NCBI RefSeq assembly: GCF_041807905.1
Contig: NZ_JBGVSA010000014.1
Coordinates: 53,055-117,054, forward strand
From: JBGVSA01 sp041807905
GTDB taxonomy: Bacteria > Pseudomonadota > Gammaproteobacteria > Burkholderiales > Rhodocyclaceae
Reading direction: 5' to 3'
Length of the DNA: 64,000 nucleotides
Shown here piece by piece: positions 1 to 7,464 of the stretch. How positions within the stretch are numbered: the stretch's first letter is position 1; each line of letters begins with the position of its first letter. Below the pieces are notes generated by a model. It was not told the DNA's origin and did not search any database. It worked only from the letters and a program-made list of their open reading frames with translations. The translations under genes were made by a program, and so were the position numbers.

Positions 1-262
1 TTTCTTCGGCGCGCTCTTCGGCCGTCTCGTTGACGACCGAACTGGGCAGCAGGCGTTGCTCGACGGTCAGGGCGATCATCCATTGACCGCCGACGCTGTG
101 GACAAGGCCGCCATCCTGCACGGGCGCGGTAAAGCCGCGACTCATGGGGTCCTGGCTGCCGCAGGGCTGGAAGGACAGACGACCGAGCTGATCCGCGAGC
201 CGATCGATGGTGATGTCCCACGGCGCCGGCAGGCGGTAGAGTTGAAGGTTACGAAACCACAT
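1..262 (-). CDS. rdgC: Recombination-associated protein RdgC (5' part, runs off window)
   Basis: RdgC is a nucleoid-associated, ring-forming DNA-binding protein that modulates RecA-dependent recombination. Only the first 87 codons are here; the gene continues left of the window. The translation starts MWFRNLQLYRLPAPW and contains the family block SFQPCGSQDPMSRGF, followed by the segment that ends near LLPSSVVNETAEERA, as in the N-terminus of known RdgC proteins. The ATG at 262 fits the family's usual start exactly. The gene is divergent from the lipoprotein gene that begins at 334. The identification rests on recalled family motifs and is strong despite truncation. Confidence 0.9.
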   Translation of the reverse strand, partial: MWFRNLQLYRLPAPWDITIDRLADQLGRLSFQPCGSQDPMSRGFTAPVQDGGLVHSVGGQWMIALTVEQRLLPSSVVNETAEERAEE

Positions 263-333
263 GTGCCGAAAAATTGGGAAATGATACGCGGCGTCCGAAG
301 GCGCCGCGAGTCTTGACAGAAGGGAAAGCGACC

Positions 334-564
334 ATGAAATACCTGAAACTGGCCGGCCTGGTCGGCGTCACCGCGCTGGCGACCGCGTGCGGCCTGACCG
401 AATCGGCCACGACCGCCGCCACCGTCGCAAAAACCCAAGCCATGGCTGCGGAACAAGCCAGGAAGCAGGGCGATCAAATCGTGCTGAAAATGCAGCAGGC
501 CAACGAAGATGAACAGCGCAGGCTGCAACAGCAACTGGATGCCGCGGATGCCGGCAACAAATGA
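334..564 (+). CDS. Small putative lipoprotein, 76 aa
   Basis: The product begins with a short basic stretch, a hydrophobic core (LAGLVGVTALATAC) and a cysteine at residue 19 or 20 that fits a lipobox (ATAC), so it is probably a lipoprotein. The rest is polar and rich in Ala, Gln, Glu and Lys, predicted as one helix that could form a coiled coil. An in-frame upstream ATG at 274 would put 20 polar residues before the signal peptide, so 334 was chosen; the purine-rich AGGGAAAG lies about 6 bases upstream. Function is unknown. It is followed 25 bases later by another small gene on the same strand. Confidence 0.65.
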   Translation: MKYLKLAGLVGVTALATACGLTESATTAATVAKTQAMAAEQARKQGDQIVLKMQQANEDEQRRLQQQLDAADAGNK

Positions 565-589
565 CCACGACCATGAGGAAACCACCGCC

Positions 590-772
590 ATGAAGAAGCC
601 CGCAGTCAAACAACGCAACCTGGTGCATCTGGCGATGCTTCAGACACGGCGCGGCGGCGCGCACGACAAGACGAACAAGCAACGCCGGGCCAACGAAAAG
701 AGCCGGCTTCGCAAGAACGTCCGCCACAATGACGAAGGCGGTTTTTTTCAGTCGGACGCCTTGGCCGCCTGA
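590..772 (+). CDS. Small basic protein, 60 aa, function unknown
   Basis: The ATG at 590 opens a short, very basic protein (MKKPAVKQRNLVHLA...). Its centre, RRGGAHDKTNKQRR, resembles small basic proteins with an R-x-G-x-H-x-K-x(n)-RR pattern that I have seen in other proteobacteria; I cannot name a family or function. It follows the lipoprotein gene by 25 bases. The last six codons and the stop run into an 18-base perfect inverted repeat (734–751 with 769–786), so coding sequence and the convergent terminator region overlap. A real gene is likely but unproven. Confidence 0.5.
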   Translation: MKKPAVKQRNLVHLAMLQTRRGGAHDKTNKQRRANEKSRLRKNVRHNDEGGFFQSDALAA

Positions 773-786
773 AAAAAACCGCCTTC
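721..786. terminator. Convergent terminator region with 18-bp perfect inverted repeat
   Basis: Bases 734–751 (GAAGGCGGTTTTTTTCAG) are the exact reverse complement of 769–786, with 17 bases between. A GC stem CCGCC (721–725)/GGCGG (737–741) lies directly before T7 (742–748), which would terminate rightward transcription; the mirrored A7 gives leftward transcripts a T-run. The element sits between the end of the small plus-strand gene and the stop of the minus-strand acetyltransferase at 815. Confidence 0.6.
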
Positions 787-814
787 ATGACTCCCGCCGT
801 GGCCGGCGCTCCGG

Positions 815-1267
815 TCACTCCTGCTGCGGCGGATGCGCGACGAAGCCCTGTTTTGCGTAACGGTTCATGCCCGTCGATTCATAGAAGCGCAGGGTGTCTT
901 CGTCCAGCCGGCTCGTCAGCAGCATGACCTTGTAGCAGTCTTCGCTCCATGCGTAGTTCAGCACGTGCTGGACCAGGGCGCGCCCGATGCCGCGACGGCG
1001 CCATTGAGCATGCGTGACCACGTTCTCGATGAGCCCATAGGGACGGCAGCCGCGCGTGAGATTGGGGATCACAGACAGATTGCAGCACGCCACCAGCACG
1101 TCGCGCTCGAATGCGCCGAAGTAACGGAAACGCGCGCTGCGGGTGATTTCGTGCCACACGGCTTCGATGTGCTCGCGCGGTGGCAGCGGCGCGTCCTTGG
1201 CATGCAGATGGCGATACAGATCGAGCAGCGAATGCAGTTCTGCAGGTCGAAGCTGACGGATTTCCAT
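815..1267 (-). CDS. GNAT family N-acetyltransferase
   Basis: This 150-residue protein has the GNAT fold signatures. A beta strand (GLIENVVTH) precedes the acetyl-CoA pyrophosphate-binding motif A, Q/RxxGxG/A, seen here as RRRGIGRALV near residues 90–99. The later YKVMLLTSR and TLRFYESTGM match motif B, with the usual Y/F-E-x-x-G-F/M turn. Substrate cannot be told from sequence; small metabolites, antibiotics or protein N-termini are all possible. The gene lies 67 bases downstream of relA on the same strand and is probably read from the relA transcript. Confidence 0.85.
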   Translation of the reverse strand: MEIRQLRPAELHSLLDLYRHLHAKDAPLPPREHIEAVWHEITRSARFRYFGAFERDVLVACCNLSVIPNLTRGCRPYGLIENVVTHAQWRRRGIGRALVQHVLNYAWSEDCYKVMLLTSRLDEDTLRFYESTGMNRYAKQGFVAHPPQQE

Positions 1268-1334
1268 GGCTTAGTCTCCATTCGGGCGAAGCGGCCAGTT
1301 CACCAGAATCTTCCGCCATCAGCTCTGCGCAGGG

Positions 1335-3551
1335 TCAGGCGCGCGCAGTGGCTTCGACGCCCTTCACTTCACCGACCTGCTGCAGGATTTTCTGCACGCT
1401 CGAAGCACTGCTGACCTCGACGGTAAAGCGCATGTACGCACGCCCCGCCTTCGAGACGGTATTCACGCCGATCACGTTGAGCTTGTCGCGCGAGAAAACG
1501 TCCGAGATATCGCGCAGCAGGCCCTGGCGGTCGATCGCTTCGACCGAGATGTCCACCGGATAGACCTCGGGCGGTTGTGCTGGCGTCGGCATACCGCCTC
1601 CCGTGCCCCAATCGGCCGGCACGATGCGCTCCGGGTGCCGATGTGCGATGTTCTGGAAGCTCTTGCAGTCGGTGCGGTGAATGGACACGCCGCGGCCGCG
1701 CGTGACGAAGCCCTGGATATCGTCCGGCGGCACCGGCTTGCAGCAGCGCGCCAATTGCGTGAGCAGCTTGCCCACACCGACGATGGTGATGCCGTCCGAC
1801 GATTCGCTCGCGCGGCGCTTGCCGATCGCCACATCATCCGGCTTCTGGGGCGCGGCCGGCTCGACCTGGAAGGCGTTGTGGATCTGGCGACTGCCGACGT
1901 CGCCTCGTCCGACCGCGAGGAAGAAGGTCGTCGTGTCCTTGAAACCGAGCTTGTCCGCCAGCGCATCCAGGCTCGCCTGGGTCTGGCCCATGCGCTGAAG
2001 CTCCTTGGCGACGATGGCGCGGCCCTGCGCTGCGGTTTCTTCCTCTTCCTGCTGCACGAACCAGCGGCGCACCTTGGCGCGCGCGTTGGTGGTCACCAGG
2101 TAGTTGAGCTGCGGGTTCAGCCAGTCGCGCGACGGCCCGCCCTGCTTGGCGGTGATGATTTCCACCATCTGCCCGTTGGCCAGCGCGGTGTCGAGCGGCA
2201 CCATTTGCCCGTCGACCTTGGCGCCGCGGCAACGGTGGCCCAGATCGGTATGCAGCCGGTACGCGAAGTCGATCGGCGTTGCACCGGCGGCAAGGTCGAG
2301 CACCCGCCCCTGCGGCGTGACGACGTAGATCGTGTCGTCCAGCGCGGCACGGCGCTGCTGTTCTTCCCAAGCCGAAGCGTCGGTCACTTCATCGCGCCAC
2401 GACAGCAGTTCGCGCAGCAGCGCGATCTTTTCGTCGTAGGCGCCGCTCGAGCTCGCGGCACCTTCCTTATAGCGCCAGTGCGCGGCCACGCCCAGTTCCG
2501 CATGCTTGTGCATGTCGTAGGTGCGGATCTGCACTTCCAGCGCACGCCCGTCCGGGGCGCGCACGGCCGTGTGCAGCGACTGGTAGTTGTTGCCCTTGGG
2601 CTTGAGGATGTAGTCGTCAAACTCGTTCGGGATCGGCGTCCACAACTGGTGCACAACAGAGAGCACCGCATAGCACTCTTCCACTTTGTCGACCAGCACG
2701 CGGAACGCGCGCACGTCATACACCTGCGAGAAATCCAGGTGCTTGCTGCGCATCTTGTTGTAGATGCTGTAGATGTGCTTGGGCCGCCCATAGACCTCGG
2801 CCTTGATGCCCAGCGCGGTGATTTCCTTTTGCAGTCGCTCGATGGCGTCGTGGATGAAGGCTTCGCGCTCCACGCGACGTTCGTCGAGTTGCTTGGCAAT
2901 GCGCTTGTAGGTCTGCGGCTCGAGGAAGCGGAACGAGAGATCTTCCAGCTCCCACTTGAGCTGCCACACTCCCAGGCGGTTGGCCAGCGGTGCGTAGAGA
3001 TCGAGGCTTTCGCGCGCGATCTCCTGGCGGACGGCTTCGTTGCCTTCCTCCTTGCGCTCGGCGAAATGGCGCAGCGTCTGCGTGCGCGAAGCAAGGCGCA
3101 GCAGGATGACGCGAATGTCTTCGGCCATCGCCAGCACCATCTTGCGCAGCACTTCGGTCTGCGCATGCAGGTCGGCATGGGAAGCCCCGTCCGACACCAG
3201 CCGCAGGCGGTTCAGCCGCCGGCCGCCTTCGGCCAGTCGCGCCACCATCGAGCCGAAACGCTCTTCGACCTGCGTGGCGAGCTTGTCGTCGTCTTCGCCG
3301 ACGGCAAAGAGAATGGACGCCAGGCGTGTTTCGAGGTCCAGCCGCAGCGATACGCAGATCAGCGCCATGCCCAGCGCGTGCTGCCAGGTCGACTCGCCCG
3401 TGCCAAGGGTGGCGTCGCCATAAACGGTCTGTGCCCAATCGATGGCGCGGGCAAGCGGCTCGCGCGCCTCGCCTGGCAGGCCTTCGCCAAGCACTTCGGG
3501 CAGGGAAGATGTAGCGTCGGTGTTAGCGACGGAATGCTGAACTGAAACCAT
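1335..3551 (-). CDS. relA: GTP pyrophosphokinase RelA ((p)ppGpp synthetase I)
   Basis: RelA transfers pyrophosphate from ATP to GDP/GTP on ribosomes stalled with uncharged tRNA, starting the stringent response. Order of domains: a degenerate N-terminal HD hydrolase region lacking the HD metal motif, the synthetase domain (about 210–380), TGS (VVTPQGRVLDL...), and a C-terminal ACT domain (VEAIDRQGLLRDISDVF). Residues 310–313 are EFDD, the EXDD signature of monofunctional RelA as opposed to the RXKD of bifunctional SpoT/Rel. The ATG at 3551 gives 738 residues; an upstream in-frame start at 3605 would overlap the divergent mtfA and is less likely. SpoT must lie elsewhere. Confidence 0.96.
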   Translation of the reverse strand: MVSVQHSVANTDATSSLPEVLGEGLPGEAREPLARAIDWAQTVYGDATLGTGESTWQHALGMALICVSLRLDLETRLASILFAVGEDDDKLATQVEERFGSMVARLAEGGRRLNRLRLVSDGASHADLHAQTEVLRKMVLAMAEDIRVILLRLASRTQTLRHFAERKEEGNEAVRQEIARESLDLYAPLANRLGVWQLKWELEDLSFRFLEPQTYKRIAKQLDERRVEREAFIHDAIERLQKEITALGIKAEVYGRPKHIYSIYNKMRSKHLDFSQVYDVRAFRVLVDKVEECYAVLSVVHQLWTPIPNEFDDYILKPKGNNYQSLHTAVRAPDGRALEVQIRTYDMHKHAELGVAAHWRYKEGAASSSGAYDEKIALLRELLSWRDEVTDASAWEEQQRRAALDDTIYVVTPQGRVLDLAAGATPIDFAYRLHTDLGHRCRGAKVDGQMVPLDTALANGQMVEIITAKQGGPSRDWLNPQLNYLVTTNARAKVRRWFVQQEEEETAAQGRAIVAKELQRMGQTQASLDALADKLGFKDTTTFFLAVGRGDVGSRQIHNAFQVEPAAPQKPDDVAIGKRRASESSDGITIVGVGKLLTQLARCCKPVPPDDIQGFVTRGRGVSIHRTDCKSFQNIAHRHPERIVPADWGTGGGMPTPAQPPEVYPVDISVEAIDRQGLLRDISDVFSRDKLNVIGVNTVSKAGRAYMRFTVEVSSASSVQKILQQVGEVKGVEATARA

Positions 3552-3623
3552 TGCGCGATTATCCCACAGCGCCCGCGGCGGCCACGCTACCCTATGGGGT
3601 CGCAAACAACACGCGTTCGCTTC

Positions 3624-4394
3624 ATGTTCGGTCTGAAGAGTCTATTCCGGCGCGCACCGCGCCCGGATGTCCCCGAAACCCTCTGGCAAGAGGTGGAATC
3701 GGCCCTGCCGTGGCTGTCGTATCTCAGCGCGGCCGAGCGGCTCGACCTACGCAAGATGGCGCTGGAGTTCCTGGATCGCAAGGTCTTTTCCGGCGCTCGC
3801 GGATTCGAACCGAACAACGTCGTACGCCTTTCGATCGCCCTGCAAGCCTGCGTGCCGATCCTGAAGCTCGGACTATCGTCGTACGACGGCTGGAGCGGCA
3901 TCGTGGTGTACCCGGGGGAATTTGTCATCCCCCGCCGCACCGTCGATGAAGACGGCCTGCTGCATGAATACGACGAAGAGGCGCTGGGCGAATCATGGGA
4001 CGGCGGCCCGGTGATCCTCACCTGGTTCGACAACCCTGACGACTACGCCGGCGCCCAGGTCGTCGTACACGAGTTTGCCCACAAACTCGACCAGCTTTCC
4101 GGTGGAGCCGACGGCATGCCGCCGCTGCATTCGGGCATGTCGATCGACGACTGGTGCGACGCGTTCGAAGCCGCTTTCGATGATTTCTGCGACAAGGTCG
4201 ACCAGGCCGAAGAGGATGGCTCGGAGACGGCGATCGACCCATACGCAGCCGAGCATCCCGCGGAATTCTTCGCCGTGCTGAGTGAAGTCTTCTTCACCGA
4301 TCCGCAACGACTTCTGTCGGAATATCCATCTATTTATCAACAGCTTATGCTGTTCTACCGACAGGATCCGGGACACATCAACAAAGCGCCGTGA
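3624..4394 (+). CDS. mtfA: M90-family zinc peptidase MtfA
   Basis: MtfA is a cytosolic zinc peptidase whose E. coli homologue is titrated by the repressor Mlc and so affects glucose PTS expression. The zinc site HEFAH is at residues 149–153 (VVVHEFAHKLDQLSG), and the C-terminal block PAEFFAVLSEVFFTDP plus LMLFYRQDP is typical of the family. Start choice: an in-frame ATG at 3594 adds ten residues; 3624 (MFGLKSLFRRAP) looks closer to family N-termini, but neither has a clear ribosome binding site. The gene is divergent from relA with only about 70 bases between start codons. Confidence 0.92.
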   Translation: MFGLKSLFRRAPRPDVPETLWQEVESALPWLSYLSAAERLDLRKMALEFLDRKVFSGARGFEPNNVVRLSIALQACVPILKLGLSSYDGWSGIVVYPGEFVIPRRTVDEDGLLHEYDEEALGESWDGGPVILTWFDNPDDYAGAQVVVHEFAHKLDQLSGGADGMPPLHSGMSIDDWCDAFEAAFDDFCDKVDQAEEDGSETAIDPYAAEHPAEFFAVLSEVFFTDPQRLLSEYPSIYQQLMLFYRQDPGHINKAP

Positions 4395-4488
4395 CACATT
4401 TGTGTCCACTGAAATCCCTGCCTATGGTGAAAGTTCTGCCAGTGCAAAACTGCGCAGGTCTTCATGCACTTCATCGGAGGTTTTCCCT

Positions 4489-4884
4489 ATGTCGACCACC
4501 TGGATTGTCGTTGCCAACGCCCGCACCGCGCGTATTTTTGCCAACCATGGCCCCAACAAGGGCATCGAACTGGTCACGGAAAAGGCCGCCGCTCCGGAAA
4601 TCGAGGTATTCGACCCACTTGGGCGGTCCGATCGGCGCGGGGAACCGACCCGCGCCGCGACGCAGGGCTTTGCCCACGAGTTAGCGCGCGACCTCCAGAT
4701 GGGACGAAGTCGCGGCGACTACAAGCGCGCCGTGCTGGTCGCGCCACCGAGCTTCATGGGCATGCTCAATTCCGAACTCGATCCGCCCACCGCATCGATG
4801 GTGTCGAACCGGCTGGACAAGGATTACACCAAGCTGCAGGGCCGCGATCTGAACACCCAACTGGGCCAGTGCCTGTGCGTCTGA
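4489..4884 (+). CDS. Host attachment family protein, 131 aa
   Basis: The product starts MSTTWIVVANARTARIFAN and includes DPLGRSDRRGEPTR, ELARDLQMGR and the conserved APPSFMGMLN, which match the proteobacterial family annotated as protein required for attachment to host cells. The family has an RNase H-like fold related to archaeal release-factor-like domains; its molecular role is not settled and the name comes from a plant-associated bacterium. A good Shine–Dalgarno sequence (CGGAGG, 4475–4480) stands eight bases before the ATG, which excludes the longer upstream in-frame start at 4282. It is followed by an intrinsic terminator. Confidence 0.85.
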   Translation: MSTTWIVVANARTARIFANHGPNKGIELVTEKAAAPEIEVFDPLGRSDRRGEPTRAATQGFAHELARDLQMGRSRGDYKRAVLVAPPSFMGMLNSELDPPTASMVSNRLDKDYTKLQGRDLNTQLGQCLCV

Positions 4885-4912
4885 TCGACCGCTGAGCTTT
4901 CGGTCATCCAAA

Positions 4913-4944
4913 GAAAAAACGGCTCCATCGGGAGCCGTTCTTTT
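4913..4944. terminator. Intrinsic terminator (bidirectional)
   Basis: A perfect 9-bp stem, AACGGCTCC (4918–4926) and GGAGCCGTT (4931–4939), with a 4-base loop, is flanked by A6 on the left and CTTTT on the right. It can end the host-attachment gene transcript rightward and the poly-serine lipoprotein transcript leftward. Confidence 0.88.
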
Positions 4945-4960
4945 GTCTGGTGATGAGACG

Positions 4961-5578
4961 TCATGGATTGTCGGTCATGTAGAGGCCCGGCTGCGCCTCT
5001 CCCAGGGTGAGGACATACCCGCCGCCCGAAGTCGCCGCTGCATTGGCCTGCAGCGTCGACCTCACGAAATTCTCGTAGCGGCCATCGGCCGACAGGCGCG
5101 ATAGCTGCCTCACTGTCACCGTGCCTTGTGCCGTGTAGCGGAACGTGATGGAACTGTTCGCCAGCGCGGCGAAATTGCCCTCGGCGATGACTTCGTAATT
5201 CATGCTTGCGCCACCGGATGCCGGCAGTACGGATTCAGGCGCGGCACCGACGCAGAGCTTGAGATTGCCCATGCCGGAAGTAGGCGTGTGGACGGTCAGT
5301 TTGGCTACGCCGTCGCTGCTGGTGACGGATATGTCGGCATTGGCCAGGCTACTCTCGCTCAGCGTTATGGCGGAATAATCGGCCGGGCAACTGCGTGCGG
5401 AAGAACTGCTGCTGCTCGACGAACTACTGGCGCTGGATGACGACGAAGACGAAGACGACGAACTCGACGACGAGTTGCCGCCGAATGGATTGTCTTCGCT
5501 GTGATCGTCACCGCCGCATGCGGCAAGGGAAAAAACGACGGCCGCGGCGAGGCAGCAGCGCAAGGCATGACGGGGCAT
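4961..5578 (-). CDS. Lipoprotein with poly-serine linker, unknown function
   Basis: The 205-residue product has a lipoprotein signal peptide with lipobox LAAC at about residues 18–21, then an acidic stretch, then a nearly uninterrupted run of about 25 serines (around 36–60) and a C-terminal domain of about 145 residues rich in beta-forming residues. Poly-serine linkers like this are familiar from secreted or surface proteins of polysaccharide-degrading gammaproteobacteria, where they space domains from the membrane. I do not recognise the C-terminal domain; it contains two cysteines that might form a disulfide. The gene lies 100 bases downstream of the iron permease gene on the same strand. 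Confidence 0.75.
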   Translation of the reverse strand: MPRHALRCCLAAAVVFSLAACGGDDHSEDNPFGGNSSSSSSSSSSSSSSASSSSSSSSSSARSCPADYSAITLSESSLANADISVTSSDGVAKLTVHTPTSGMGNLKLCVGAAPESVLPASGGASMNYEVIAEGNFAALANSSITFRYTAQGTVTVRQLSRLSADGRYENFVRSTLQANAAATSGGGYVLTLGEAQPGLYMTDNP

Positions 5579-5678
5579 GGATCTCTCCGGAATTTACAGC
5601 GACCGATGCCAGCCGCATAAGCCCGGAGATTCTAAATCATGGGTGCCATACAAGCTTGATGGCACGCAAGGGGTCGCT

Positions 5679-7361
5679 TCAGCGCGAGGCCGTGATCCGC
5701 CGCGACAGCACGATCACCGGCAGCAGGCCAGCCGCAACGATCGTGAGGGATGCCGTGGACGCCTCGGCCAGTCGTTGGTCCGAAGCAAGGATATTGGCCT
5801 GTGTCGCCAACGTGTCGAAATTGAAGGGGCGCATGACGAGCGTTGCGGGCAACTCTTTCATTACATCGACGAATACCAGCAAGGCCGTGGTCAACAGGCT
5901 GCCGCGCAAGAGCGGCCAGTGCACCCGGCGCATGACGTCCGCGCGCGAACTCCCCAGGCTCTGGGCGGCATCGTCCATATTCGGCGTAACCTTGAGCAGC
6001 CCGCCTTCCACGCCCTGCAACGCCACCGTGAGGTAACGCACCAGGTAGGCATACACCAGCGCAAAGATGCCGCCGGTCAGCAACAGACCCGGATTGTGGC
6101 CGGTCAGCGACTGGATCGTCGCGGCCAGCCAGTTGTCGAGCCGTGCCACGGGAATCAGCACGCCGACGGCGATGACGGCCCCCGGCACTGCGTAGCCCAG
6201 CCCCACCACGCGATTGAAGAACACTGCCAGCCTCGAGCGCGTCGCACGTGCGTTGTAGGTCAGCACCAATGCCAGCAGCACCGCGATCGCCGCCGTCACG
6301 CCCGCCAGCAATGCGCTGTTGCGCACCAGCCGGAAATAACGCTCGCCGAACTGGGCGTCGCCCTGCGTGATTGCCATGTGCAACAACAGGCCGGCAGGCA
6401 GGATGAAACCGAAGAACAGCGGCAACGCGCAGGCCGCCGTCACGGACCAGCCGCCGATGCGACCGAGCTGCGAACGACGCACCGGTCGATGCTTGCCACC
6501 CCCCGCATAGCGGGCGCGTCCGCGCGAGGCCCGTTCCAGCAGCAGAACCAGTGCCACCACCACCAGCAGGGCGGTGGCCAGTTGCGCCGCCGCCACGCGA
6601 TCGCCGAGCGAAAACCACGCGCGGTAGATGCCGGTGGTAAAGGTCTGTACGGCGAAGTACTGCACCGTGCCGTAATCGGCCAGCGTCTCCATCATGACCA
6701 GCGCCAGCCCGGCGACGATGGCGGGCCGGGCGAGCGGCAAGGAAATGCGCCAGAACCTCGCCCACGGTGACAAACCCAGCGACTGCCCGGCATCGAGCAT
6801 GGCGCCCACGCGCTCGAGGAAGGCCGTGCGCGCCAGCATGTACACGTATGGGTAGAAGACAAAGATGAACATGGCGCACGCGCCACCGAGTGTGCGCACG
6901 TCGGGGAACCAGTAATCCGCCCGCGTCCAGCCGAAGGTGTCGCGCAGCCAGGTCTGGAACGGGCCGACGAACTGGAAAAAGTCGGTATAGACATAGGCCA
7001 TGATGTAGGCCGGCACGGCCAGTGGCAGGATCAGCGCCCAGTCGAAGAAACGCCGCCCGGGGAATTCCAGCATGGTCGTCGCCCACGCCGTGCCCACGCC
7101 GATCACCGCCACGCCGATGCCGACGACAGCGCACAGGATCAATGTGTTGGTCAGGTAGCGAGGCAGGACGGTGTCGAGCAGGTGCCTCCAGACTTCGCCC
7201 GTGCCGCCACTGAACAGGCTCGACGCCACGGCCAGCACGGGCACGGCGATGAGCAGAGCCACCACGGCGGCGGCAACGGCCAGGGCGGACGGCAGACGTA
7301 AAGGGGCAGACTTGGGCGATGCGGCGGCAGTGGCCGGCAGGGTTTGCTGAGCGGAGGTCAA
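5679..7361 (-). CDS. fbpB: Iron(III) ABC transporter permease, FbpB type
   Basis: This inner-membrane permease of the FbpB/ThiP/AfuB class is a fused double-domain protein with about twelve membrane helices. Each half ends in an EAA loop (AGQSLGLSPWARFWRISLP; AAQSLGSSRADVMRRVHWP) that docks on the ATPase. No ATG precedes the first helix. The open frame reaches a TTG at 7415, but that codon is inside the Fur box and about one base from the transcription start expected from the minus-strand TATAAT at 7424–7429. The TTG at 7361 leaves a normal leader and about 24 residues before helix 1, so it was chosen; the start remains uncertain. Confidence 0.88.
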   Translation of the reverse strand: MTSAQQTLPATAAASPKSAPLRLPSALAVAAAVVALLIAVPVLAVASSLFSGGTGEVWRHLLDTVLPRYLTNTLILCAVVGIGVAVIGVGTAWATTMLEFPGRRFFDWALILPLAVPAYIMAYVYTDFFQFVGPFQTWLRDTFGWTRADYWFPDVRTLGGACAMFIFVFYPYVYMLARTAFLERVGAMLDAGQSLGLSPWARFWRISLPLARPAIVAGLALVMMETLADYGTVQYFAVQTFTTGIYRAWFSLGDRVAAAQLATALLVVVALVLLLERASRGRARYAGGGKHRPVRRSQLGRIGGWSVTAACALPLFFGFILPAGLLLHMAITQGDAQFGERYFRLVRNSALLAGVTAAIAVLLALVLTYNARATRSRLAVFFNRVVGLGYAVPGAVIAVGVLIPVARLDNWLAATIQSLTGHNPGLLLTGGIFALVYAYLVRYLTVALQGVEGGLLKVTPNMDDAAQSLGSSRADVMRRVHWPLLRGSLLTTALLVFVDVMKELPATLVMRPFNFDTLATQANILASDQRLAEASTASLTIVAAGLLPVIVLSRRITASR

Positions 7362-7410
7362 TTGCGGGATGGGCGGAAAAATGAATCGCTTGCACGACGC
7401 CCGACGGACG

Positions 7411-7431
7411 TCCAATGAGAATCATTATAAT
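7411..7431. promoter_or_regulatory. Fur box overlapping divergent −10 elements
   Basis: The 19-mer at 7411–7429 matches the Fur consensus GATAATGATAATCATTATC at 14 of 19 positions by my count. Within or beside it lie a TATAAT on the plus strand (7426–7431, toward the ATPase gene) and a TATAAT on the minus strand (7424–7429, toward the permease gene). This is the layout expected when Fur–Fe(II) blocks both promoters at once. The −35 elements are not clear. Confidence 0.75.
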
Positions 7432-7464
7432 TGAGCCTGATCAAGAATCCCGCCGGCAGCCTTC

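Noticed and set aside
1575..3545. 656-codon plus-strand frame opposite relA
   Set aside because: Antisense shadow of relA; composition rich in His, Arg, Gln and Val with no domain. The same applies to the long frames opposite glnA, ilvB, ilvC–ilvH, nadA and the pectate-lyase gene.
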